From assembly GCA_012295275.1 (NCBI GenBank), contig CM022671.1, forward strand, positions 33,523,183 through 33,587,182: a stretch of 64,000 nt of DNA, written 5' to 3'. Each line of letters starts with the position of its first letter. Position 1 is the stretch's first letter. Below, piece by piece: positions 39,101-51,636 of the stretch. A model generated the notes under the pieces. The model saw nothing but the letters and a program-made list of their open reading frames with translations, ran no database searches and had not been told where the DNA came from. Source of the DNA: Chrysomallon squamiferum. Its lineage: Eukaryota; Mollusca; Gastropoda; Neomphalida; Peltospiridae. Both the position numbers and the translations under genes were made by a program.

Positions 39101-42100
39101 GACTGTAAGTTCACATATTCATGTATAACTGTGTTTTATATTACAGATCATTTAGTCGATTAGGCAACCTGGCTAAAGCCAAACGACCTGTTCGATCTAG
39201 TCAGGGCCTAAAGGAAAAAATAAAAACTGGCCAAAAGGAAAGCTCAAAAAGTGGTCAAAAGGAAAGCTCAAAAACTGGCCAAAAGGAAAGCTCAAAAACT
39301 GGCCAAAAAGAAAGCTCAAAAAGTGGCCAACGGGAAAGCTCAAAAGGTGGCCAAAAAGAAGATCGACATTCCAAGTCAGCCCCAAGAGTAAATAAAAGTA
39401 GCAAAACCAGAACACGGAGTCCTTATGGAATTCAGTCAAAATCTGTAGACTCTGACAGTAAGTGAATACATACATACATACATGTGTGAATGTGTGTTAC
39501 ATTTATTAACAAGGAGGGAATAGGTGATTCATTTGTAGAACATTTGCTATGTAGCAGAATAATTAAGCATTTTATCCTTGATGCAATTCATTAGATAGTT
39601 TTGCAGGTCAGCCAGAATTCCATGATGACTTTAAAAAATACAGCAGTTGAATTTCAGTCAGAGAAAATGTATATACATTTATGTAACCTGTGCAAAGTTT
39701 TTTCAGTAGTTTAAATTTTGATATTTTTGACAGCTAATAAATATATTTTTAAAATATTAACTCACTCAATGAGCAGTTACACAGGTTCTGGTAATGTTTT
39801 GTTTTTCATTTCAGGCTCAATACTGTTACTTGAGAAAGAACTGTCAAAATCTAAATCTGAGGTAGATTCACAGGCTGCAGCAGAGAACATCAGACTGAAT
39901 GGAATCTGCAGTGTTTCTGTTCGCATGTCCATGCTCTTTGGAGGTAATTTAAACACAACACTAGTTTTGTCTTTCTGGGTTAGTTGGTTCAGTTAGCTTC
40001 TAAAATATGGCTCTCATCAAGTTTTAAAACAAATCTTTCAAAGTATTTTCAGACATGGATGTACAAAAAATGCTAAATCACAGTTGGGTTTATTTCAGTG
40101 GTTTCCAGAGACATGTGCAGCTTTCTTGTTTAAATTTTCAGTTAATTCAACTTGCATATGCAGGTGTCTGACACCCAATAGCTGATCTGTTTTTTCATTT
40201 ATTCATTTGTACAGGCATCTGTAGTCAGAATTTCAGTTAGGCCAAAGTTGAAACAGTTAAAGATATCACTTTGATTACACTGTAAAGTATGAATATGATT
40301 AGTGATTGTTACAGTGTAATTAAGTATGTATATGATTACTTGTCTTTTTTTCCATCAACTTCAAGTTTGATGGCTTCAAAATCTAAAATGACTATTGCAA
40401 ATATGGTTACATAAGTATGATTACTCCATGTCTTGTTAGATATAAATGGAATCAGTTTAACAGTGATGTTTTGTCATCTGGGTTGTAAATGATGCAGTAC
40501 TAGTGACTACCAGTCTTAAGACTAATAAAATACTCAAAAGTTTCAAAAGCTGAAAAAACTTAACATTCTTATTGGAACATTCTTTCATGGAAAAATGTAA
40601 AATTACCATACTATTTATTATTTCATCTTGCCAATTTGAATACATGCAGTGAAGTGAAACTATCTTTTAGCAGTAGGCTAATGTTATATGTTTGAACTAA
40701 ATAATATTATGTCGGTCTATTAGGATAAAAATAACAAAACCTGCATGCAAAAAAGAAAACACAAGACACCTTTAATTTTATTTTATGTTGACATAGTGTT
40801 GTAGGATGTGAATATATTTCTGTTTTTGTTGAAGTGTATCATTTATGGTATATATATATATATATACCTACCTACCTACATATGTGTCTGTCTGTGCTTT
40901 GATGGTGTCAGGAAAATATAGCCCTGTAGAATGACTTCCATTTCATAATTTTATTGCATGTTATCCAGGTATAAGGAGTCTGACAGGTAGATTGGAGAAA
41001 CCTGTGATGGGAGTTGAAGATCTCTTTCTGACAGTGAGTGTTGATGGATCTCTGATGTCAGAGGCTCAGAAAAAAGAACTGAATCCAATGATTATTACAA
41101 TAATATCTGCAACTGATCTGCCAAGAACACCCATTTGTTACCAGGAACTTAAACTGAAGTAAGTGTAAAAAACGCTATGTTTTCAATTGTTTACTTTTCC
41201 ATTCTAAGTAATACAAACAGAGGGAAACTGGGGAGGTGGTAAGTAGTAATATTAATTCCCTCATCCAGTTAAAATAACTCATAAAAAAATAAAGAATAAT
41301 AAAAAATACATATTTGTTAAGTAATTACATTATTACATTTTCTGTTAGTTGTACATGGATAAATGAATTGCTTGTTTTTTTGTTTTTTTGTTTAGAATGT
41401 GAAATATTCTTAATATTTTCAATAATTAAAAGATTTTAGAGTAATATAAACAAAATAATAAATGAGCAAAAGTTAATAAATGACTAGGAAAAAAATAAGA
41501 TGTAAACAAATAATTAAATTAAAATATGTTGTTAGATGAATGAATATTACATTTTTATGTTTATATGTAAACTCATTTTGTATCTCAGTTTCTAATGACT
41601 TGTTCTTCAGATGCCATCCTGTGTACTGCAAGTATCAGTTCTACAAAGAGCCTGTACATAAGACTGATGGCAAGGAACATGCTAAAGATGTATACTGGGA
41701 AGACACCAATGTAGTTTTGTTAGGTATATGACTTAAAAAAATATATACATTTATTTCTCATGTTAAAATAAAAAAATAATAATGGTGTAATATACAGTCA
41801 AAAGATTTTGATTGTTGATATTTATAAAATAATAATAAGAAGAACAAAACAATATTACTAAACAGTAGTTTTCTTCAGGTATATAGATACAAAATATTTT
41901 GTTGGTTGTTTTAAGTAAAAATAATACAATGATGACAGTAATATAACTACAACTGCTGCTGCTTCTGTTCTACTACTACTACTATATATGCTGATGCTAC
42001 CACTACCAAATCAACTGCTATCATTACAACTACCAATACAGCAACTTCCACTGCTATTACTCCTCATACCACTACAACTGCTACTACTGCTACTTTTACT

Positions 42101-45100
42101 ATCACTACAGTTACCACTTCCTCAGTTACTATGCTACTATACTACTATTGCTATATCACTTCTACAATTATTACTGTTATCACTGCTACTACCACTACCA
42201 TTAACAACAACAACAATACTAATAATGCAATCTTAACAGTAATGATAATTAAAAATATATTCATTTTCAGGTACTATGGAACCCAGTCAGTTAAAAGAAT
42301 ATTTGAATGGTCCACCTCTAGAAATAGAAATACATGACCGAGATAGAAAAGAAGATGAAGTCAACTTGAAACCAACACTGTTTGGTGATGATCTAGAAGA
42401 TGAAAAAATCAGCAATGTTGGAACTGTTGCAAGTAAGAGAAAAAAGAGAGAAAAAAAATTTGATCACCATGATTCTGTTGTCACAGAAAGTTGACTTCCG
42501 TTAATGCTAAGGATTACAGCTTTTTTTTATCAGTCTGTCCTTAATAATATTATTATTGTTAGACATTTATTTCACAAAATGCAACAAAGAATATTGAAAA
42601 GTTTGTATTTATAATTGTTTTTCCAATGTTTATTAATTTATTATCATTAAAATACATATAGAGCAGTTTCCATTTCAGATATTTTTATTAATACATAGAC
42701 GAAAAAACATTCATGCCAAATAATTCATACTTGAATTGTTTTCCAAAAATACAAAAGTTTATTCTCTTTCACTGACACGCAGGCAGACGGACACTCTACA
42801 ATCCATTCGAAGGCCGTGACAAACCATGGGACCCTTACGGAGTGGCCAAACTGGATTTATCTGAATTGCTTCTTGGTCATAAACTGTTATGTCTGAAAAT
42901 TCCTATACACAACTGTCCAGTTCCTGATGTTCTAGGCCAGGATGGGAAACATGATGGAAAACTGATTGGCATTTCTGGAGCTGTTGATGGACCAGGTTCG
43001 CTTGCTTTAATATTAAAAGACCTGAGAAAAATTAATACTTAATGACAGCATAACAGTTCTTTTTAAAAAATATTACTGTGTTGTAATGTGTCAGTTGTGA
43101 TTTTCTCAATAACAGGAATGCATTGCTATGTGCCCATTTGTTTTACTTATAGTAGCAGAAATAATCTTTCATTTATCACCTTCTCATAGACATGAGTATT
43201 TATCTCTTTAATATACCCACTGTGTGACAGTGGCAAGAAGGGAACTAGTTTGCCTTTAAAGAAATAATGCAAATGTAATACTGATGTATAATGGATTTTT
43301 TTTTTTAAAGTTTTGGAATTATATTTTCAGTTGACCATCCTATTTTTGCTGGGCATTATTTCAACTCAAATGCAACACTGAAATTGAAAGTGGAAGTATC
43401 AACCTCACTGTCCACTATTCCTCAGCTAAGGCACATGGATTTACACAAAGTAATATTTTGTTTACAACAAAAAATAAAAATAAATAAGAATTTATAAATA
43501 TATCTATCACAGCATATTTGGAAAGACCTTGTAAATGATAGTTTAAGAACAAATTGGAAAAAAGAAAATTAAAAAGAATCAAGAAAACAAGCAATCTAAG
43601 GAGAAGATCAAAAAATAAAAATGATAAACATAATGTAAAACATAACCTATCCAAAATGTAATTAGTAATTTTGTTTTCAAAGCAGGATAGATGTTGCCTT
43701 GTTTTAACAAAAATCTAATATGTTTATAAGCCTATTATAATCTTTAAAAAAAAAAAAATTATTATTATATTTTAATATAGTTGTTTATATGACAGCACAT
43801 CATACAATAGTTACAACTTATTTTATTGAAAATTAAAGCATCTATTATATTCTCAGATTATTTTATTAAAATACTATTTCAAGAAATGAACTATTTCTTT
43901 CTTTGTTCCAAGTAATGAAAACAAATTATAGTTATGAGATGTGCAACTTTCAACAACCGAATTCTTGTTTCTTTCCAGTGTCCATTTGGTAAAATTGTGT
44001 TTATATTTGACTACAAGAATGTGAAACTGCTGCACAAGCTGCAGAACCTGGTGTCTGTCATTAATGCCCATGCTCTTTCGCTGGACGACATGCCCGAACA
44101 TGTCATCGATGCAGCCTTATCCACATACAAGCTGTCTGAGTAAGTCCAATAGCAGTGAGCAATTACACCAAAGTTTGCTTCAGAAACGTGCAAGATGACT
44201 TAATGAAGAAACTGTCTGATTTTACTGAAAACTGATCAAATGTTTTATAATTGTAGTAGCACTGCAGAAATATTTTATATAGAAATACGGGTCAGCAGAA
44301 AAAAAAAAAAAAAAAAAAAAAAAAAGAAATACAATACCAAAATAAAACGCTGGATATATTAAGAAAGAAATCATGGACAGTCAAAGCTGACTGTCAAATA
44401 TAAAATCAGAAATCATTTGCTGTGTATTTATTTCTGGAGCTGTTTCAAGCACTGATTATTATTTAAAGGGTGTTGAATTAAAAAACTATTCTCTAATTTG
44501 TAGGGAGCAGATGGAAAGCCACACACTGGATATTGTAACTGGATTTCAAGTGATGGATGGTGCTAACCACATATACATATTGGAAGGTTTGAGTGATAAA
44601 GCTATTCACCTTTTATGGGAGGCACTACCACAGCCAGAAAATGAAGGTAACGTAAAACAATTTTGAGGTATTTTATATGCAGATGGTGACTTGAGATAAA
44701 TTATATAATTGTTGTCACTCTAAGCAGAGTTGAAGTATAAATGAACATTTTATTCTGTATTAATTCTGCTATATCTTGAAAGTGAGGAGGCTGTAAGTAA
44801 GTGGTAAGTTGGTTGCCTGGATTGCTGGATTAATTAAAAAGTATACACTAACTATTATTATTATTATTATTATTATTTTTTTTTTTTTATTTTTTATTTT
44901 ATTTTTTTTTTATTAGTGTATGACAGGCCAAGGTAGTACAGACTTTTATGCCTATTAATTCATGGATTTCTATTTTTTTTCTCTTTTTTTTTTGCTGCTG
45001 GATTATTATATAAAAAGTATATACTAATTATGATTATTATTATTATTATTACCTTCTTTTTATAAAATGTTAGCAAGATATAAAGTTTATTCACTGATTA

Positions 45101-47293
45101 GTATGCTTGTTTGAGGATTGCATCAGTAAACATTTTCTTATTTTAATTTTTACAGATGTGAGGGTGCTCTTCAACTCTGAGCTCAGTTTCAGTAAACGAA
45201 TGTACGGTGCTTGATGTGGACTTGTGTCGAATCAAATTACACGAACCTCTCTCAGTGATCACTGAACAGTCTCTGCTGTACGTCAGAGATATGGTGCCCA
45301 AGCCATGCTTCCAGGCACTCGTTAAAATAAAGGAGGTTTGTATCAGTTTCTGAATTAATTATTGATTATCACCAAGAAGTAAATAATGGGTGAAGTTTCT
45401 GTTTCTAACAGCAAACCAGGAGCTTTGTTGCACATATTGGTTAAGTCGTGAAGCAACCAGTAGACAGAAAAAGAAAGAAAAAGACTTATTACTTAGCCTT
45501 TATAATCAGCAAAGAATTGTCAGTACTAAAACATAATAAAACAGTCACCTGTTTGTATACAAAATGCTAGTGTTTTTTCATAAAACTGCAAGTAAACTTT
45601 AACCAAAAAAATGAATAAGAGTCTCTAGTATATGAAAATGTTACTGCACCATTGTTGTGTCACAAATATAAAATCCATTTGTATTTAGTCTGCAACTTTC
45701 TACCACTGCAAAAATGAAACAAATAAAATGATCACTTGGAAATAAACAAAATGTGTTGAGTCTTTATGTTTGCATGGACAAACTCTAAATCTTACTTTAT
45801 TATTTATATTTTATAAAATGTCTGTAGCTAATGGCAACTAAGACTTTGAAGGATGCAGTGAGAAATGATGTCTTTCCTACGTCAGAGATGATTATTTCAA
45901 TGAGCAGAGAGTTTGGTGTTCCATTCACAGTGAAGGACTTTGAAGGTATGATTACAACATATTATTACTATTATTTGTTTTTCTTATTATAAATAATTAG
46001 CTTTATTTTTATTATTATTAAGACATCATTCAAAAGTAATGATGAATAATTAATTCTTCAGTTTAAGAAATATAAATCAATTTATATTACCTAATAATAG
46101 TTTTGATCTATGATTTAAAAAATGTAATTGATCTGTGTAACTATAACAGTAATAATTGCTATATTTTAATAAAGAATGATTAATTTTGACATTTAGTTAG
46201 GATTTAATGATATTTTATGGCTTCTATCAGAACTGAAAGAACCAAGTAAGAATCTGCCAGAGTTGTCTGATGAGAAGTTCATTTCCCGTCCTCAAACCAG
46301 TCGGTTATGGACTCCCATTGACAACTTCAACGAAGCTTTTATACAGCATCTTAGAGAGAGAGAAGTTACATCTGCACCTTACAACTTCATGAAAGATAAT
46401 ATGGTGAGTCAAAACAGGGACACGAATCTGTAATTAACAGAATTACATATCCTGTAATATCTGTGACAATTTTGTTCTTATGATTTTTAAAGGAACTTAA
46501 AGAAAAAAGGTTAAAAGCAGACTTCACATTACATATATGTACATCATAAATGACAAACACACCTGATATGAAATATAACTTTTTTTAATATTTAAAAAAA
46601 ATAAAAAAGTATATTTTATAAATTAAGGTATTTTTTAGTTAACAGGAATTAATTTTTATTGTAATTTTGTATTCACATCAGGATGATATCCACATGCGTA
46701 GTGTTAAAAACAGACTGAAACGTGAAAAGACACAACCAGCCACAGTACATGTAGATGTCTTCCCAGCTCATAATTACAGCATACAGACATACAACTCAGG
46801 AGTGCTGGCCAAGGAGAAACTCAGACAAATTCTGGCTCAGGTATGTATTATAGCATGGACTTCTTGTTAATAAATTTCCTCATCTTTTTTTTTAATTTTC
46901 AGTGTGTGCATGTGTGTGTGAAAGTTATGACTGTATTTAGTTTTCTTTTTCTTCCTAACTCCCAATCAAACAATTTTAAAATTTGTTTTCTTTCAAATAA
47001 GTTTGTAATGATCATTATTACTTCTACTAATCTCATTCATTAACAATATCTTTTACTGCCACAGAACCCAGGCACTCTGTACACATACTGTCAAGATTAT
47101 CACCACTCCATGACTGTGTGTCCTGTCAATCCTGATGAACTGAGGAAAGAAGAACTCGAGGAGATGAGGATAAGATGGAGGACAATGGATGGCTTCATCT
47201 ATCCAGGAAAGAAGACGATGCAACAGAGCAACATCCACCCCAAGTGTCCCGATGAGGCCCGAACAGAAGAACTGAAAGAGGTAACTGAAAGAG

Positions 47294-47328
<35 letters not shown>

Positions 47329-47390
47329 TATTATTACTATTACTAGTATTATTTATTTATTCATTATTATTATTATTATTATTGTTGTTG

Positions 47391-47425
<35 letters not shown>

Positions 47426-50400
47426 TTATTATTATTATTATTATGAAGCTTTTTAATTTTTTTTATTTCTCCCAAGAGAAAGGTTACAAATACTTGAAAT
47501 AATTCCTGTGAAGGGATTATGAGTTAAAAATTGTGAAAACGTATTTCACTCTTGTTTCACAAAGCATTACTGCAGAAGAATAAAAAGCAAAACAACATTT
47601 GTAATAAAATTTAACTGTGTATATTAGGCATTTCTTTTGTACATACACACAAATAAAAAGAACTTGAGAGACAGAGGAGACACAGAGACAAACAGAAATA
47701 CTGGAAAAATGTTTGTAGTGCTTTATAAGTATGTGATGATACATCAGTATCACTGAATCAGTAAACATCAGTCACATGATCAAGTACTCATAATCAATCA
47801 ACAAGAAGATGGTGACAGTCAAGGAAGATAGTAACTTTATCATAAGTGGACAAATATAGAGTGACTGGTGTAGAAACTATCTTGCAGTTAATGACTGTCA
47901 GTCAGAGAAAAATTTACTTCAGTAAACATCAGGAAACAGGTTTTTGTATATATCTGAACACTGTCTTGGTCACTGTCTGCATGGGTCCACAGATTTAATG
48001 AGATTTAAAAAACTAACATAACACAGCTGTCTGAATTTTTACTGAAAGGAAATTTGTTTCTTTTTATCATTAAAAGTTTATTAATCAGTACATATTGCCA
48101 TTACAGCAAACAATACTCCTTTGAAATTTGTTCTACACTGAATTTTCTTAAAGAAATTTGACTGCAAATGGATTCTCACTCTGAATGGAAATTCACCTCA
48201 TGCACTGCTCTATTACAACCAAAAAACTGATAGAATATTTTGGTTACTGGGTGCTCATTAAAACTTGAAAACACTCTATGGCTTAACAGATCTGTATATA
48301 ATGTCTCTATAGGTTCAATGTTTTTACTACACATTTTGATTTGTTTTTATTTACTTATTCGTATTTCATTTCAGTTATTTTTGTTTATTTGTTTATTTAA
48401 TTGCTCATTTGTCTATCGGTTTGTCTATCTATATCTAAATCTGTCTTTCTTCCTATCTCTGTCATTCTATATCTACACTTTCATTGTTTATTTATTTATT
48501 AATATTTCCCTATTAATTTTATTTATTTATTTATTTGTTTTTTTTTTGTTGTTTTTTATTGCCATTCAGAAACCATTAATAATTTGTTCACGACAGTAAA
48601 CACAGAGGTAAATGTTATGTTTGTTCTGCAGTAAACTGCCTCATTGTTCATTTGTTAATTTTAATTAATTTATTATTATTATTATTTCAAATTTTAAAAA
48701 ATTTTTTCATGCAAGGTTCAAAAATGTAATTAAGTGACAAGTTCTAAAAATATCCTTTAAATCTAATTTAGAATGCTCCAGCTTTTCAACACTGAAATGA
48801 ATGAATCTATAAATGTTGATTTAAATACATTTTATCAAATTTTAATTCCCACTGTCATTAGATTGCAAACATCTACTTTCTGGTATTGTGGCTATTGTAT
48901 TGTTTGGCAACAAATGAAATTTTCTATATTCTCTCCCATTTATCTAAAACTTGTCAGAAGCATTTTTGAAAGGTTCAAAAAGCATGTCATTCGCAGTGGT
49001 CGTTAAAAACAAAAACTGTCTTTCCTTTACCAAACAGACTTTCTGTCTTTTACAGGATATTTTATTGCTTAATTGGCAAAATTGTCATACTACTTAGGGA
49101 TGTCTCGGGACCCTGTAGGTCCTTGGAGATGTCCTTGTAAGGAATTATGATGAGAGAACCTTAGGACCTGCCACTTGGTCCTCGTAGGTCCAGTAAGCCA
49201 CAAAGCCGAGATTATTTTGTCATCCAACAGACAAAATTACTGCAAGGTTTTCTCAAGCCTGTCTCACTGCTGTTGCTGCTGTCACTTGCTGGAATGCAGA
49301 CCTGTACCATATGTTGCAGCTAAATACAAAATGTACACTGGCAAACATTCATGATAAAATTGTCTGGTGCAGTTTGGTCCAGTCTGATGTACCAAGAACA
49401 GAAAGATGCACCTAGTCTTGCACTGACTTCAATATGTATACATGCATATTTAAATAGTCTTTATAAATACATATAGTGTAATGTGGTTTCACTGTTGATG
49501 CATTTTTGTAATCATGGAATTATCAACAGTGAAACTCGTCAGACCACTAAATGATATATTATTATTTCTTTTTTAATTTATTGTTTCATTTTTGTTATAC
49601 TTACTTTGAATTAGGTGTCTAATATTCATTTTCATAACCATCTGGAAATAGATCAAAACAAATTCTTGTTTCACTTTGTCTTTTTTTTGCTGTCTGTATT
49701 TAAGGTTACTGACCTAAAATAGAATTATATAATCTAAAAGAATCTCAAAAACATATGAATAGTGTTGTAATGTTTATTAATTTTTTTTTATTTTTTTTAT
49801 TATTTCATTATTTATAATATTTTGGGTTTTTATAAAATAAATATTTATTTATTTATTTTTATATTTATTTATTTTGTTTGTTTGAATTACTGTTTTGTTT
49901 TACTTCAGTTTTGTTTATTGATTAACATTTGTTCATTTAGTCATTCAGATAGAGCAGTTGTATCATATTTATTTTGTTTCTTTTCTTTTTATTAAGGTAC
50001 AACCATGTAAGAACTTGATTTATTAAATATTTTATTACTTCTTTTTATTGGAATGTGTAATAGTTTTCTTTCTTTATAGTTTGTTTATTTCATTCATTCA
50101 TTCTTTCCTTTTCTTTTCTGTCTTTCTTGTTTCCTTCTTTAATCTACACTGAAACAAATCTAGTTTTCCACAAACAAAACATAATAAATACCTTACTTAT
50201 TATTCAGTAGATCTTCTTTTTTTTTTTTTTTTTATTTTTTTTTTTTAAACCAGAATATAACAACCACAACAAAACACACAAAACAGAACAACAGCTCATA
50301 ACTAAGTAAAAAGTATGTAAATAAAAGCTCACCATGCTAGAACTAATTCTTTAAATTATGATGTTTTTAACTTGACCACCTGGTAATGGACAATACAGTT

Positions 50401-51636
50401 TTCACAATAAAACTTTAATGGATTTCATTCTCTTCAGTTTTACAGAATTTTATTTTATTTTGAATATGATTTTAACATAAACTTTTTTTAATTTTTTTTT
50501 TTTTTAAATCATTCAGCCTTGGAGAGAGAACATTCTACATGTCAACATTTTACAGTCTCCACTAAAGCGTGAACCATATCCATGGGACTTCCGCCAACAT
50601 GACATTGAACTTTATCGCCAACCGCTGCCTTACTTTGGTACCAATGAACCTGTCACCATACATTTGGCAGGAGAGAAACTAAGACAAGAGAAGCTTGCTG
50701 CAAAACTTGATGATTTGAAGATCTGGGAATCGAAAATTGCTGTTGATGACATAAGACACCATACCCACCGATGTCTCCCTGAAACAGAAATGAAGAATCA
50801 AGGATTTTATTCCAGCAATCAGCTTGACCGATTGAAAGGATTACTGAAAGATGAGCCCCAGAAGTTTACTTTAAAGAAACCAGGACTGGTATTGAAGAAT
50901 ATTCCACGACTTGATGTTGTACACAATCCAAAGGTGGACACTGAAGCGCGGAGTGCAGGGATGCCACTGTTGCCTGCAGTGGAGGATGAAGGGGTTGAAA
51001 AAACAAAAGGTTTTAAGCCTGGTCCTTTCTTGTCGAGGAGTTGGGTCATGGAAAACAACAAAATTCCAGCAGTTGATTACCAACACGATGAGCTGATTAA
51101 ACTGAAAGGGGAAGATTTCAAGTGAGTTTTGTTTATAAATTATCATTAGTTGTTCATGATTTTAGAGTATTATATTTTGTTATTTATCATGGTGGGATTT
51201 GTTTTATATTTGGGTTGTTTCTATGTGTAGATATATATATACACACATATATGTATATGTGTGTGCATGTGCATGTACATGTGTACTCACACATACACAT
51301 ACACATACATGTTCATGTATTATACTAGTAGACATACACTAATATATCTTGAAATATTTTCACAGCTTGTACCACACAAATCGACAGAACATTTGGAAAC
51401 GCAGCATCAAGCCTCTGTCAGAATCTGATCGTGATAATCATCTCTTCTACATTGTTAACAGTGGAAAATCATTTGAGAGCTTCAACGACTCAGGAATTGT
51501 ATCTGACCTGGGTCAAAGGTCATACACTCAGCCTGCTTTTGTCAGTGCATCAGAAGTCACAGTAAGCTCAACCCCTCCTGAACTGAAGTCCTGTACACAG
51601 AACAAGAAGATTATGGAATCTGTAGCAGCTTCTTAA
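33514..51636 (+). CDS. CFAP92: DUF4550 protein, CFAP92/KIAA1257-like
   Basis: Coding exons: 33514-33877, 36409-36652, 37454-37599, 37848-37997, 38440-38710, 39147-39457, 39815-39943, 40969-41158, 41611-41723, 42271-42432, 42783-42995, 43331-43449, 43979-44139, 44504-44646, 45156-45335, 45828-45945, 46231-46403, 46682-46840, 47065-47280, 50517-51121 and 51366-51636. All have GT-AG borders and compatible phases except exon 15, which is one base out. The product is about 1478 residues. Residues of about 140-250 carry the DUF4550 signature (YYHLEYYLLPEEDE; WVDGEVTWIAWS; LRVWDTKDKVS). Later segments (YCKYQFYKEP, LEIEIHDRDRK, CPFGKIVFIFDYKN) match my memory of the KIAA1257 family. Family members are putative axonemal proteins; molecular function is unknown. 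A Ser/Lys/Gly-rich insert (about 302-495) contains two tandem repeats. The symbol is by family resemblance. Confidence 0.75.
33878..36408. other. large first coding intron of the DUF4550 gene
   Basis: AT-rich intron with T and A runs (about 35163-35186 and 36007-36026) and a TC tract at about 36091-36118. A possible small exon lies at 35293-35337 and is listed separately. Nothing else gene-like is seen. Confidence 0.6.
35293..35337 (+). other. possible optional 45-nt in-frame exon
   Basis: A good acceptor (TTCATTTGCAG) is followed by 45 bases in the entry phase required by exon 33514-33877. A GTGATAAG donor then leaves the phase required by exon 36409-36652, so inclusion would add 15 residues without a shift. 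Read past that donor, the same frame stays open for 17 more codons (GDKTIYYSITVNDSEC) before a stop, which would make an alternative 3' end. I cannot tell which form is used. Confidence 0.35.
38635..38757 (+). repeat. GGTGGA/AGTAGA hexanucleotide repeat across an exon end
   Basis: A purine-rich hexamer array starts inside exon 5 of the DUF4550 gene, where it encodes Gly runs and then Ser-Arg repeats. It continues about 47 bases past the chosen donor at 38711 (GTGAAG). That donor is the one that keeps frame with the next exon. Other GT dinucleotides in the array would change the Gly/Ser/Arg content or the frame. Confidence 0.8.
39226..39360 (+). repeat. 24-bp coding repeat (QKESSKTG)
   Basis: Between five and six units of 24 bp lie in exon 6 of the DUF4550 gene. 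Each encodes an 8-residue lysine/serine-rich unit, with Thr, Ser or Gly alternating at one place. The segment is predicted to be disordered and basic. Confidence 0.85.
45156..45335 (+). CDS. CFAP92: exon 15 of the DUF4550 gene, with a one-base frame conflict
   Basis: The strong acceptor at 45155 (TTTTTACAG) opens NSELSFSKRMYGA and then meets TGA at 45212-45214. The frame one base on continues as LDVDLCRIKLHEPLS and leads correctly into the donor after 45335. Removing one base near 45212 restores a single frame through the whole gene. Alternatively a weaker AG at 45185-45186 enters directly in the right frame and drops about ten residues. This could be a sequence error, a true lesion, or use of the downstream acceptor. 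Confidence 0.6.
47281..50516. other. 3.2-kb intron of the DUF4550 gene
   Basis: It starts with ATT/TTTA microsatellites (47297-47450). A less AT-rich island occupies about 49081-49450. A perfect 14-bp inverted repeat lies at 49486-49535. T-rich tracts occur near 50217-50245. The open frames at 47517-47768, 48240-48599 and 48773-49006 are low-complexity or lack splice sites, so I call no gene. Confidence 0.6.
49486..49535. repeat. perfect 14-bp inverted repeat with 22-nt loop
   Basis: Arms GTTTCACTGTTGAT (49486-49499) and ATCAACAGTGAAAC (49522-49535) are exact complements. Outer GTGGT (49483-49487) and an ACCAC beyond a short bulge could extend the stem. It may be the end of a mobile element or an intronic RNA hairpin. 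Confidence 0.7.

Noticed and set aside
39226-39360. CRISPR-like direct repeats
   Set aside because: They are head-to-tail coding repeats without unique spacers, in an animal gene.
48240-48599. Plus-strand Leu/Phe-rich frame resembling membrane segments
   Set aside because: Built on TTTA/ATTT repeats inside an intron; no splice sites or homology seen.
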